Source: Leucosporidium creatinivorum (taxonomy: Eukaryota > Basidiomycota > Microbotryomycetes > Leucosporidiales > Leucosporidiaceae). Taken from it: a stretch of 64,000 nt of DNA. Position 1 is the first letter of the stretch. The number at the start of each line of letters is the position of its first letter. The notes under the pieces are model-generated. The model had not been told where the DNA came from and did not search any database. It saw only the letters and a list, made by a program, of their open reading frames with translations. The stretch lies in NCBI GenBank assembly GCA_001600635.1, contig BCKL01000034.1, positions 124,001 to 188,000 on the forward strand. Direction: 5' to 3'. The position numbers and the translations under genes were made by a program. Of the stretch, positions 1-9,715 are shown piece after piece.

Positions 1-1
1 C

Positions 2-124
2 GACCGAGTGACCATCTCTCGCACCGAGAGTGGTGGCTCCAAATCCCAGACTCTTCAGGGTGCCTTTGATCCCACTACTACCTCCCCAAATGGTCCAATC
101 ACGACCTCACCCGCTACAGCGTGA
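2..124 (+). CDS. possible C-terminal end of an upstream gene (partial)
   Basis: An open frame enters from the left edge and ends at TGA 122-124, giving about 40 hydrophilic residues rich in Ser, Thr and Pro (DRVTISRTESGG at the start). Its composition resembles the cytosolic tails of the DUF6534-like proteins that follow, so it may be the tail of another cluster member. The stretch is too short to exclude a chance open frame, and no domain is visible. Confidence 0.3.
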   Translation, partial: DRVTISRTESGGSKSQTLQGAFDPTTTSPNGPITTSPATA

Positions 125-1012
125 GGATCACGGGTCGGCGACAAGGGGTAGAGGGCAACATGGGGTTCGGCGCTCAGAAGTCAGCTTATTTGGTGGGAGG
201 AAGGGCAAGGGCTATTGTAGTGCAAACAAGCGCAAAACAATCAGAAGATAGCCGACTCGACCAAGGATGCTTTTCGCCGGTGGTAGAGGGCGAGGGCGAG
301 CTGGAGAGCGAGAGGAAGTAGGGGCTCGGGAGGAAGTTCGGAGGAGGACCTCGAGATGGCACTGAGCTGAGCTATCCATGGTACATCGAGATGCGAGGCG
401 GTGCATTGCATATGGGCTCTGACGTGCTGCAAATGTCGCAGAACGTCTCGCGAAGCGAAAGCGCTCGGTCGAAGCTCTCGGCGCTTGAGAGGATCAGGAG
501 AGCAGACTGCTGCGAACGGCTCGCTCTTTGTAGTACGAGTGTCTGCCCTTCTCCAGCCTCTGCACTTCGCTCAGATGTAACCCTTCTGCTGACAGCGGAG
601 GCGGAGATGTCGTCTTTCCTGCGTCGGGTTCGGCGCCGAGCTTACAAATGCCGACCGCGCTTTGCTTCTCGCCTCGGTCTCGCCTCGCCTACTTACTTAG
701 CTACAGCTCCTTCTTCCTCGGTAGCCGCTCAGACAGCAAAAAAAGGTTCTGCATCAAAGATCGCCTTCCACCGAGCTCTATTCAGCTTCCGCCAGCTCCA
801 GACTCGGGCGATGGATTCGGAGCCTGAGCCTCAAGGGGGAGCTCAATTAACGAGCGGGCACAAGGCGAAGACGCTCGACCTGCAGCCACTACTTTCTCCT
901 TCTCGCCATTCCTGTAGTCCCCTACCCCACTGCACCTCTTATCCTCCCCGCCGCCCGCCACTCTTTCACCCCTCGGCGCTCCTCTGCTGAGCCTGGATCA
1001 ACCTCTCGCGCC
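125..1012. other. non-coding interval upstream of the first membrane-protein gene
   Basis: No supported gene was seen. A 199-codon open frame at 391-990 has low-complexity Ser/Arg/Pro content typical of GC-rich non-coding DNA and no recognisable domain. The last 300 bases become pyrimidine-rich towards the ATG at 1013, as expected for a 5' leader, and contain a GCTACAGC word near 700. Confidence 0.5.
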
Positions 1013-2312
1013 ATGGCCGACGTCGTCGCAGGACCGTGGGCCTCCCAGGACTTCGCTACATCGATCTACGGACCAGTGCTTGTAGGACAAGCTCTGGTCA
1101 GCCCACTATACGGGCTGTTCATAGGGAGATTTTGGGGACACTTCACTGATGAGGAGCTCTGGCGAGAGCATTCAGCTCGCTATCGAGCTTTCCTGTACCT
1201 CGTCACGGCGATGATTACGGCGTACGCCCTTCTCATCATTGAAGAGGTCTGCTATTGGGGTAGTGAGTTTCATCGTTACCTCAGCAGCTGCCAATCGCCG
1301 GCGCCGAGCAGTCGCCCGCGCCGAGCGCATCTCTTACGTCGAACCCGTCGCTGACCGCCCGTCTTCACCTCCAGCTCTACAGCAACGTAGTGCAGAGGAC
1401 ATGCTCCGCGGTCATGCCGTCTCCGCAGTCATCCCAGCCCTCGGCGGGCTGATATCAGTGCTCGTTTCGGCGACCCTTGCCTATCGCGCTTCCCATCTCT
1501 TCACCTCTCGCCTACCAAGGTGTACCTTCCTCTGCGCGGTCGGAGCTCTTCTCTGCGCCTCTTATGCTGGGGCCCTGCTAGTGATGTACAATACGATACG
1601 GGTGAGTCTTCGAGCTCAAAGGCAAGCGCCGAGATTGACGCCGAACTTCGCTCAGTACCTTCGAAACGAGGAGACCGGTACATCATTCACCTTCAACAAT
1701 TCCATCAGCCTCTGGATGTCGACGGGAGCGGTAGCCGACATTGCCATTTCGGCGGCCCTTTGGGTGAAATTGAGAAGCCAAGTCGGCGAAGGCTTCGAGG
1801 TGACTGACTCGGTTCTTCGCACAGTGAGCTCCCTTCCTGCAACGTTGAGTAGCTCCAGCGGTAGGCTGACATATTTTACACCGCAGCTCTCGATAATTGG
1901 CCTTCGAACAGCCGGCTACACCTCAATCATCGCCGTCATCGCTGCTGGGCTCTCTGCCTTCCCCGAGGACGACTATCGCAAAACCTGCGCCGTCTACGCG
2001 GCCTTCCTCCCTCTCCCATGCCTGTCCTGCCTCTCCCTCTTCACCACGCTGCAGTCGCAGAGAACCGTACGCGACAAGGTCACGCTCTCCTTCGCTGGCA
2101 ACCTCGACTCCTTCTTCTCGCCGAACTCGCGCCCTACTTCACCCTACCTCCGCCCACAACCCTCGCCTTTGGCCAGTCAGCTCGGTCGACGACATACTTC
2201 AATGCAGGAAAAGGAAGAGAAGGACTGGAAGGCTGATGCAGAGGAGATGGAGGCGGATTCGAATCATGCGATGACGGCGCCGAGCCGGGATAGCGACCAG
2301 TCGCCTGTCTAG
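1013..2312 (+). CDS. DUF6534-like multi-span membrane protein, copy 1
   Basis: Predicted integral membrane protein of about 350 residues in the basidiomycete DUF6534-like family, whose function is unknown. It opens with MADVVAGPWASQDF at an ATG in good context. Hydrophobic helices follow, including LYLVTAMITAYALLIIEEVC and AVIPALGGLISVLVSATLAY, then the conserved block ISLWMSTGAVADIAISAALW and a closing helix before a Ser/Pro/Glu-rich tail. Three introns fit phase and paralogue alignment: about 1263-1374 (or from 1260), 1602-1655 and 1824-1886. It is the first of three intact tandem copies. Family assignment rests on helix pattern and the VADxAIS block. Confidence 0.72.
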
Positions 2313-2760
2313 AGTGATGGGGCAAGGTTTACGGGCTGTAGAATTATGCTGTTGTATCAGAGTAGATCCCACATTCCACTCAAACACCGTCAGGAGAAGG
2401 CAAGCCTGTTGGCGGCGTCAGCACCGTTCTATTCCCTTCGCCGAGCAGTGCAACAAGTCGGGCGCATCGCGCGAGACTCGTTCGTACAGAACCTTCCGCT
2501 GACGATTCCTGGAACTCCAAGTTGCACCTCGACCTCAAATCTCGTCTCATCTCTGGCATTTGGAGCCCCTCCCCCGACCTTCCTTTCTCGGCCCTGCCTG
2601 CTCGATCTCTTCCTTTCGCTGGTTTGCATCTTGCTTCTTCGTCGCTTCGTTTCGCTGCTCGTCTCGCTACTCGCCACAGCAGTACATCGCACACCCCAGC
2701 AGCACATACACTCTCGACTCCGGCCGCTGCCTGTACTCTTTCAGCGCTCAGCGTGCGAGG
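2313..2760. other. intergenic spacer and promoter of copy 2
   Basis: No gene was recognised. Short open frames here have no hydrophobic segments or motifs. The second half is C/T-rich and leads directly into the ATG at 2761, so it probably holds the 3' UTR of copy 1 and the promoter and 5' leader of copy 2. Confidence 0.45.
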
Positions 2761-4480
2761 ATGAGCGAGGTCGATTACGATGGCCTGACCGGCCTCCCTA
2801 CGGCGACTCAGAGGGATGCAACAGCTCTTCTAGTTCCGCTCATGATCGGGTACCAGGCAAGTCTAATCACGTAAGAGCTATACGGCAAGATTCGAGGCGC
2901 TGAGCTCGAGGCAGGCGGGGATGAGGTTGGGGAGGGAGGTCAAGCTCGAGGCGGGCATGCAACAGCGAGAACGGAAGATGTACCGCACCACTAAACCAAG
3001 GCTGACCTTGTTCCACCCGCCCTACAGCTTCAGCTCCTCCTCTTCGGGTGAGCTCCCGAGCCTTCCCCTGCAGCTCGGCGTAGTAGAACGCTGACCCCCC
3101 TTTCCACACTCGACAGGCTCTGCCTCTCCATGTTCTACGACTATCACCGATCGGAGATCTACGCTCGCCACACCAAGAGGATGAAGGCGGCACTCTGGGC
3201 GATCATGGGTCTCCTCTGCCTTTGCTCGCTGCTGGCGGCTGAGGAACTGTGCTACTTCGGGGGTGAGTGAAAGATGGCTCTACATACTCAAAAATCTCCC
3301 CTCTAGCCCTCGGGCCCTACAAACCCGCACTAATGCCAGCGTCGCTGACCCTTCGCCTCACCCATGCAGTCTGGCAAAGGAGAACAGGCGCCGAAATACT
3401 CTCAGCGCACTGGCCGAGCATGGTACAAAGCATCCTCACAGAGCTTGTCTGCGCATCCGTCCAAACCCTCCTCACCTACCGAGCGGCCAACTTCTTCCCT
3501 CGGACCTGGATTCGCTCGGCGTTCATCACGTTCAACCTCTTCCTTGTTCTGGTCTCGCTGTTTGGGGCGGGTGTATCTTGCGCAGTGGGCTTCATGTGTA
3601 TGTCATTCTCCTTCTTAATCCCTCGTAGTGCGCCGACCGAGATCCTCTCCTCAGACCTGACAAACTCGGCGGAGCGTGCTCTCCCTTTCACCTACTCGAA
3701 CGCTTCCGTGTACGTACATCTTTCTATCCGACGTGCTATACGCCTGCAACCCCAAGCTCCTCTACCAAGCCTCCTCCACCAAGCTCCTCTACTGACGCAT
3801 CTTTCCTACAGAATCTGGCTCGTAGCCACGGCGGCATGTGATTGCTCGATTTCCCTGGGGTCAGTCGCGCTTTAACGCCCTTCACAGGCGTTCTCCAAGC
3901 TCACTCTGTATCGCGCAGACTCTACATCAACGTCAGGCGGAGGATCGCGGATGCTGGAGTCGCTGGTTGGGCGTTCCGAAGCGTCGTCCGAACTGCTTTG
4001 CAGACTGCCGCCTACACCTCAGTGTTTGCAGTGTGAGCTTTTCTCTTGAGCCATCTCCTTCGCGAGTGCTGACGTGCATCTTCCTTTGACAGTGGAGGAG
4101 GTACGCGCTCCTTCTTGCCCCTCCACCTCGGCGCCGAGCTGACATCTGCCCATACAGCCATTGCGTCCATCGTTTCGATAGTCAACAACCAAAGCTACGA
4201 GACGATCGATATCCAATTCGTCTGGTGGCTTGGTCTACCCTCTCTTGCCGTCCTCTCCCTCCTGACCACCGTCTCGAGCAACACCTCCATCAGCAAACGC
4301 CTCGCACAAAAGCACGCCGAGACGGGCACCTTCCAGCAACCAGGACGACTCGCGGCGTCGTACGCCATGAATCCGGTAGTGGTGCAGCCTCCCCCGTCTC
4401 CTCGCAACGTCGGGCTTGCAGCTCGTTCTTCCGCCGAAGCCAAACCAGGACTCGGAACGTTCGCCGAGAAGACCAACTGA
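2761..4480 (+). CDS. DUF6534-like multi-span membrane protein, copy 2
   Basis: Second tandem member. The start is MSEVDYDGLTGLPTATQRDA, followed by helices such as LWAIMGLLCLCSLLAAEELC and LVLVSLFGAGVSCAVGFM. The family block reads IWLVATAACDCSISLG, where Cys replaces Ala relative to copy 1, and the last helix is VWWLGLPSLAVLSLLTTVSS before a hydrophilic tail. The reading frame needs about seven introns. The first appears to be a GC-AG intron (2857-3027, donor CAG|GCAAGT). The coding sequence looks intact once spliced. Sequence between the helices differs strongly from copies 1 and 3, so the duplication is old. Exon edges between 3600 and 4150 are the least certain part. Confidence 0.68.
2857..3027 (+). 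other. probable GC-AG intron in DUF6534 copy 2
   Basis: The exon ends GGGTACCAG and is followed by GCAAGTC, a perfect match to the GC-donor consensus. The intron ends with a GCTGACC branch site and CCTACAG acceptor at 3027. Splicing there gives YQLQLLLFG and keeps the frame into the next exon. The nearby GTACCA and GTAAGA sites fit the frame and paralogues less well. Confidence 0.5.
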
Positions 4481-5032
4481 GGTGTGGGAGCATTGGGGAC
4501 TCAGATGTTGTAGCTCATAATATGTAACTTAGTGTCTCAGAATTCCTTGTACTATCGGGGACGTCAACAGACGCTCGCTCGCCACACACTTGAGCCGCCA
4601 GCAAGCGCCGAGCGCCGAGAAAAGGGGAACAAGGGAGGGCTTGCGAACGGCTTCCGTTGTCGTATAAGGTACAGCAAGCAGGCCTGGCGTGTACCAGACG
4701 ACGATACGGTCAGGGAGGAGAGATTCGACCCGCTCTCGGAGTTCGAGATGGAGGGCCCTGGGCGACAGAGAGCTCGATGCTGTCTTGGAATTGAATCGGC
4801 AGCACAACTCCGCCCCTTTGCCCCGCCGTTTTGTTTCTCTCCTGCCACCTCAGCCACATCGCTTCGCCTATCGTACATCACTCTTGTACAGCTACAGGCC
4901 TCTCCTCACCTCTCTCGTCTCGCCAAGCGTCAGATCGAGTCGCCCGCCACCTTCCCCGGCGCTTCAAGTCGATCTCTTGCGTCTGCGTCCTCTCGTTCAA
5001 CCCGTTCTGCACACTGTCAGGAGGAGGCAAGG
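4481..5032. other. intergenic spacer and promoter of copy 3
   Basis: No gene supported. The open frame at 4532-5113 reads through a C/T-rich leader and runs into the start of copy 3 in another frame. A GTACAGCTACAGG word sits near 4885, about 150 bases before the ATG. Confidence 0.45.
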
Positions 5033-6683
5033 ATGTCGGACGAAGGACCTGCATCGCAAGCATTAGCTACAGCCTTGACTGGTGAGTATCGTGCTGCAGC
5101 TCGGCGCTATTGAACGACGAGCGGAGCTAATCGCCTGTCGCCTTTGATCGCCTGACCTCTCTACAGGACCGCTCTATTTCGGATGGACGCTGCAGGGTGT
5201 GTACTAGCCTCTCGGACACCTGTTGCTGCTTGACAGAGCTGTACTGACCTCCCGCCGATTCGCGCTGCAGTGTTCACCGCTGGCATGTTCTTCAGCTCCC
5301 TCGCCTCCTACCATGATGTGCGACGTTCGGCCTATACTCTAGGATCCACAGCTGACCCTCTTCACTTACAGTACTGGGCCAACCACTCAAGAGATGTCCG
5401 AGCAGCTCTCGGCGTCGTCTCCCTTCTCTTATTTATCCTCACCGCCTTCAACTTCGCGGAGCTGTTCTGGTGGGGCGTACGACAAAACATGACGGTCGAG
5501 ATGATGTTGGCGGCACATTGGCCCACCACAATCACGCCGTTGCTCACGGGAATCATCGGCCTCACGGCTCAGGTCTTCCTCACTCAGAGGGCGGCTCAGC
5601 TGTTCGTTAAGAGGTGGACGAGATGGTTGTGAGTACTTCATACGTTCACTCTGCCGTCGTGGGAGGCGCGAGAGCGCCAAGAAGCCGACCTGGGCGACTT
5701 CGGCGGGAACAGAGAACGAGCCGAGTTTGGCGTTAGCGTTCTTGCCCACCTCAGATCGCTGACTGACGACTCGTTCGCAGATTCTACTTTGCTCAAGGCC
5801 TCTTCATCATCACCGCCTTCATGGGAAGCTGCATGGTGACCTACGACGGTTTCCTCGTGAGTCCTTCCCCAGCTCGGCGCTCGCTCCTGATTGGCATCTG
5901 ACCCTCTTCTCGGGGCTGCAGTATCTTCTAGGCCGAGAGGATCAACAAGGAACCCTAACTTTCAATCGCGGCGTCGCCATTTGGCTTCTAGCCAACGCAG
6001 TAGCTGACACCGCCATTTCCGTGACTCTCTTCTTCAACCTCCGATCCCGAGCAAAGGCGGCAGGAGGGTTCAATCCCCAGACGTCCAAGCTGCTGTCGAC
6101 TCTTATCAGAACGGCTTTGCAAGTCGCTCTGTACACAACAGTCGTCTCAATCGGAGGAGCGGCGGTCAGCGTCGCGTTCGCCGAGTCGGATCTTTTGACC
6201 ACTGATGTGCCTTTCGCTTTCTTCCGTGAGTCGGCTCATCAGGACAGCTACAACAGAGGAGCTCATACTGACTTGCCACGCACCTTCCCCTCATTGACTC
6301 TCATCGCCTTGCCGAACCTCTCGCTCAACTCGGTCCTTCTCCGCTCCCCAGTCCCCATGTCCTCCCTCTACGCCCTTTCCCTCCTCACCACCCTCTCCGC
6401 CCGCAAAAAGATGGCGCATCAAATCTCTAAAGCCAACCTCACGGGCGTCATGTCCACCTCGCTCCCCTCCCATCCGCAATCTCCCAAAATCAACGGCCGC
6501 CGAATCTCGCTCGCCCCTTCTTCAAATAACAAGACAGTGAAGGGATCAAGCCCGTTGAGGATACATGTGATGACGAGTAGGGAGGTGGAGGTGGAGGAGG
6601 CGGACGAGGAGGATGAGCTGGAGGAGGAGCTGAGGGGCAAGGCGATGAGATTGAGGAGGTTGAGGGATATGTCGTTGGTTTAA
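5033..6683 (+). CDS. DUF6534-like multi-span membrane protein, copy 3
   Basis: Third tandem member, starting MSDEGPASQALATALTG. Helices include FTAGMFFSSLASYHD, VSLLLFILTAFNFAELFWWG, ITPLLTGIIGLTAQVFL and FYFAQGLFIITAFMGSCMV. The conserved block is GVAIWLLANAVADTAISVTL, followed by VALYTTVVSIGGAAVSV and a final helix PMSSLYALSLLTTLSA. The C-terminal tail ends in a strongly acidic Glu/Asp stretch and RRLRDMSLV. Introns are visible near 5080-5165, 5200-5270, 5629-5780, 5857-5922 and 6223-6352. It is the parent of the decayed copy just downstream. Function is unknown; an acidic cytosolic tail suggests a protein-interaction role, which is inference. Confidence 0.7.
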
Positions 6684-6732
6684 AGTTCAGAGAGGATGGG
6701 TGTGGAGCGGGTTGATTGTTGTACATTTAGAT

Positions 6733-6815
6733 ATACGCTCTTTTGCTCGTGTTGGGTAACTTATGGCTTCTCGAACAGCTTGCGTTGAGTCGAGAAGGAT
6801 CGCCGAGCTGCTCAG
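6733..6815. repeat. direct repeat, left copy, around the DUF6534 relic
   Basis: About 80 bases (ACGCTCTTTTGCTCGTGTTG, then AACTTATGGCTTCTCGAAC) match 7337-7415 imperfectly in the same orientation. It lies just past the end of copy 3 and probably represents its 3' flank, so the tandem duplication included the 3' UTR. Confidence 0.6.
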
Positions 6816-6829
6816 CCTGCGCGAGTTGT

Positions 6830-7336
6830 GAAGCTGAGAAATCGATCTTACTGCACCCGTACAATCCCTACGCTCTTTGCGCGGTGCATAGGACAAAACA
6901 TGACATTCGAGGTCGACTTCGGCCGAAATCATGGATGCGCCGAGCTCGGCGCCAGCACGCTTGCTCGAAGCAAATCGCTGACCCTTGCTATCACTCGCAG
7001 ATTCTACTTCGTCCAAGGCCTTTTCATCCTCACCGCCTTCATGTGCAGCTGCATGGTGACCTACGCCGGCTTCCTCGTTCGTCTCTTTCCCCCCTCGGGG
7101 CTCTTCCACGACTGGCAGCTGATCGCCTATATACTCCTACAGTATCTTCTAGGCCGCGAGGACAAACGAGGAGCTCTCACCTTTAATCGCGGCGTCGCCA
7201 TCTGACTTCTAGCCAACGCAATAGTCGAGACCTCAATCTCAATCACCCTCTTCTTTAACCTCCGATCCCGAGCAAAGGCGGCAGGAGGTTCAACCCCCAG
7301 ACGTCCAAGCTACTGTCGACACTCATTCAAACAGCT
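6830..7336 (+). pseudogene. decayed fourth DUF6534-like copy
   Basis: Internal and 3' segments of copy 3 are repeated here with strong similarity: GGACAAAACATGAC, the exon beginning AGATTCTACTTCGTCCAAGG, the exon for YLLGRED, and the block TTCTTTAACCTCCGATCCCG. The 5' part and the last helices are absent. Relative to copy 3, a conserved Trp codon (TGG in GTCGCCATTTGGC) is TGA at about 7203-7205, and one G is missing in the later AGGAGGG run, shifting frame. With no start and no end it cannot encode a family member. It was probably produced by tandem duplication of copy 3 followed by deletion. Confidence 0.75.
6937..6952. repeat. perfect 16-bp palindrome GCGCCGAGCTCGGCGC
   Basis: Self-complementary over all 16 bases and located in the relic of an intron. 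A 14-bp version (CGCCGAGCTCGGCG) recurs at 7406-7419. The half-site is the same word that recurs in many introns of this window. Confidence 0.8.
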
Positions 7337-7415
7337 ATACGCTTTTGTCTCGTGTTGACAACTTATCGCTTCTCGAACGACTTGGGACGAGAGGAGAACG
7401 ATCAGCGCCGAGCTC
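7337..7415. repeat. direct repeat, right copy, around the DUF6534 relic
   Basis: Partner of 6733-6815, sharing CTCGTGTTG and AACTTATCGCTTCTCGAAC. It follows the relic as 6733-6815 follows the intact copy 3, which fits duplication of a unit containing gene 3' end plus flank. Confidence 0.6.
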
Positions 7416-7460
7416 GGCGTGTCTCGAAAAGTCGAGACGATCCAATTCTCACTGCCACTT

Positions 7461-9501
7461 CTACGCTCTCCACCCCTCCTCAATAGCCTCACCCACTAAC
7501 AACACCAATCTATCACTCCCCCACTGTCCCGCGACCTGCACTCCCACCGGCCACCCTTTGCCCTCCTCCTCCCCAGCAGACCGACCAGCAGGGACGCTCA
7601 GCCCCGGCAATCCCGCCAGGGAGATCGGGACGTTGAGGACGTCTTGCGTGTAGGAGGCGGTTTCGCTCACGGGTGGGTTTGTGGAGGAGGAGGAGGAGGG
7701 GGAGCGGAGAAGGGGGGCGATGGAGATGGAGGAGGGGTAGATGAGGAGGTCAACGCCTGTGTCGCTCGTTGATGAGGAGGTGGAGGGGCGAGAAGGAGGG
7801 AGCAAGGGAGAGCGAAGACGGAAGATGGAGTCGAACTCCCTTCGGATGAGGGCGCGGACTCGCTGAGCTTGGAGGAAGTAGTTGTCGAACGCTCTGCAGC
7901 GCATTCGGGGCGGGGTCAGCGATGGCGCGAGTGAGAGGGAGGAGAGAGTTGCAGAGCTCACTCGGCGGAGAGAGCGTAAGTTCCTAGCAGTAGGCGCTTT
8001 TGAACTTCCTTCCCGAAGCCTTGGGAGCGCGAGGCAGCGTAGAGCGCCGACCTCGTCGCTGGGTCGGCTTCCTGCTCTACAGCACGATGACCTATCGTAC
8101 ACCAAAAACCCGATCAGCTCCTTCATATCTCGTCGCAGCTCGGGCTCCAGCTCAAGCGACCCACCGAACCTAGTCCCATCGAACCGCGCCAGATTGCTAC
8201 TCGCCTCTGCGCTGGCGAGGACGTAGTAGGCGCTCAAGGCGAGCGGAGTGGAAGGAAGGGAGACGGAGGAGAGGATGGCGCCTTTTGCTTGGAGGGATTC
8301 GAGGGTTTGGCGCAAGGAGGGCATGACGGTAGGGGAGAGCTCGGCGAGGAAGTACTCCTGTGGAAGTAGGGGTGGGGGTGGTTAGCGGGTGGTATAAAAA
8401 GAGGGAGGGAGAGAGGAATGTACGGCGGGGATTCCTATCCGTAGGCCGGTGAGGTTAGTAGAGGTCCAAGAGGGGGAGAGCGACTCGTCTTGCTCCGCTA
8501 TCCGGTCTCGAGCGTCCTGAGGCGCCGAGGTGGGGTCCTTCTCGTCGAAAGCGGAGAGTACGTCTGTAGCATGCGAGTATTGTCAGCGACAACTGGACGC
8601 AGCAGCTTCACAGCGCCGAACTCACCGAGCGTCGTCCTCACATCTCCCACCTCCTTCGCCATGATGCCCACGCAATCCAAACTGCTAGCATAGGCGATCA
8701 TCCCCCATCGTGAGAGCAAGCCGTACGAAGGCTTTAATCCCGCGACACCGCAATAAGCAGCAGGCAGCCGAGTCGATCCTCCCGTGTCCGAAGCGAGAGC
8801 TCTGCGATGGGGGCAGGGATCAGCGAGCTCCTCGACAGAGCAAAAGGAGAAAAAAAGAAACGCACATCCGACATAATCCAGCAGCTACAGCAGCTGCACT
8901 GCCCCCTGAACTGCCTCCTGCTACTCGCGCTTCTCCACCCCCGACCTTCGCGCCGTCTGGTCCGCTCGGGTTCAACGCTGCGCCAAAGTAGGAGTTGAGG
9001 TTGGTCGATCTGTAGCCGGACATCCTCATCAGCTCTCCCCTCCCACCTCTGTAGCACAGCAGCAGAGTTCACCCCATCCCAAACTCATCCATATTGGTCT
9101 TGCCATGAATGAGGGCTCCCGCTGCTCGTAATCGTTGGACGACGGTAGCGTCGAATGGGCTCGTGTAGTCTGGTAGTCAAGAGATTAGCCCTGCTCTGCT
9201 GTAGTCTATAGAGCTCCCTACGCACCTCTGAGCATCCTCGACGCTGCGGTGGTCGGCAGCTGCTTGGTGCAGAAGACGTCTTTGACTGCCACGGCGGCTC
9301 CATGGAGTGGACCTTGTGGTGCTTCCTTGTACGCTAGAGCAGCATCTGTACCAAGGTACGCGTCAGCTGCTGAAACTCGACGCGCCGAAGCTGAGAGAGC
9401 TGGGGCTGACCTTGTAGCGAGAGGAGCGAGGTGAAGGCGGCGAGACGAGGGTTCAAGCGATGAGCTGCTTCGATTATGGCGGTGAGTTCTCGTGGTAGCA
9501 T
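7461..9501 (-). CDS. HER2: glutamyl-tRNA(Gln) amidotransferase subunit A, mitochondrial
   Basis: Amidase-family GatA subunit, which releases ammonia from glutamine so that mischarged Glu-tRNA(Gln) becomes Gln-tRNA(Gln) in mitochondria with GatB and GatF/C partners. The catalytic Lys lies in [13 protein letters not shown], the Gly/Ser-rich loop is [16 protein letters not shown], and the nucleophile-side motif is [18 protein letters not shown]. GatA-specific blocks follow: [40 protein letters not shown] and [19 protein letters not shown]. The C-terminus is typical ([23 protein letters not shown]). There are about eight exons. The first ATG of the frame, [13 protein letters not shown] at 9501, was chosen; no long presequence is seen, so a short upstream exon is possible. 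Confidence 0.88.
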
Positions 9502-9715
9502 CCCTGATGTCCTACAGATCCAGAGCAAGGCGTGGGCGGATTTCAACGGGGGCGATCAAAGGCTAAGCCATGACGACCCGAGAAGCGAAAGGCCCGACCG
9601 AGAGTGCGATTCCAGCTTTTGCTCCTGCTTTATTATTCCTTGTTCCGAATTAATCGTCAGTAGCTGTACTAGAACAGCTCCTCCCCCTTCCTTCCCTATC
9701 CGCATACACCTCGCC
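9502..9715. promoter_or_regulatory. shared divergent promoter between GatA and GDB1
   Basis: Only 214 bases separate the two start codons, which point away from each other. The middle (about 9630-9660, TTATTATTCC and GAATTAATC) is the only AT-rich patch, so both promoters must share this interval. No specific factor site was identified. Confidence 0.55.

Noticed and set aside
391-990. 199-codon open frame on + upstream of the first membrane protein
   Set aside because: Low-complexity Ser/Arg/Pro composition, no domain, no splice-compatible continuation; position fits promoter and leader.
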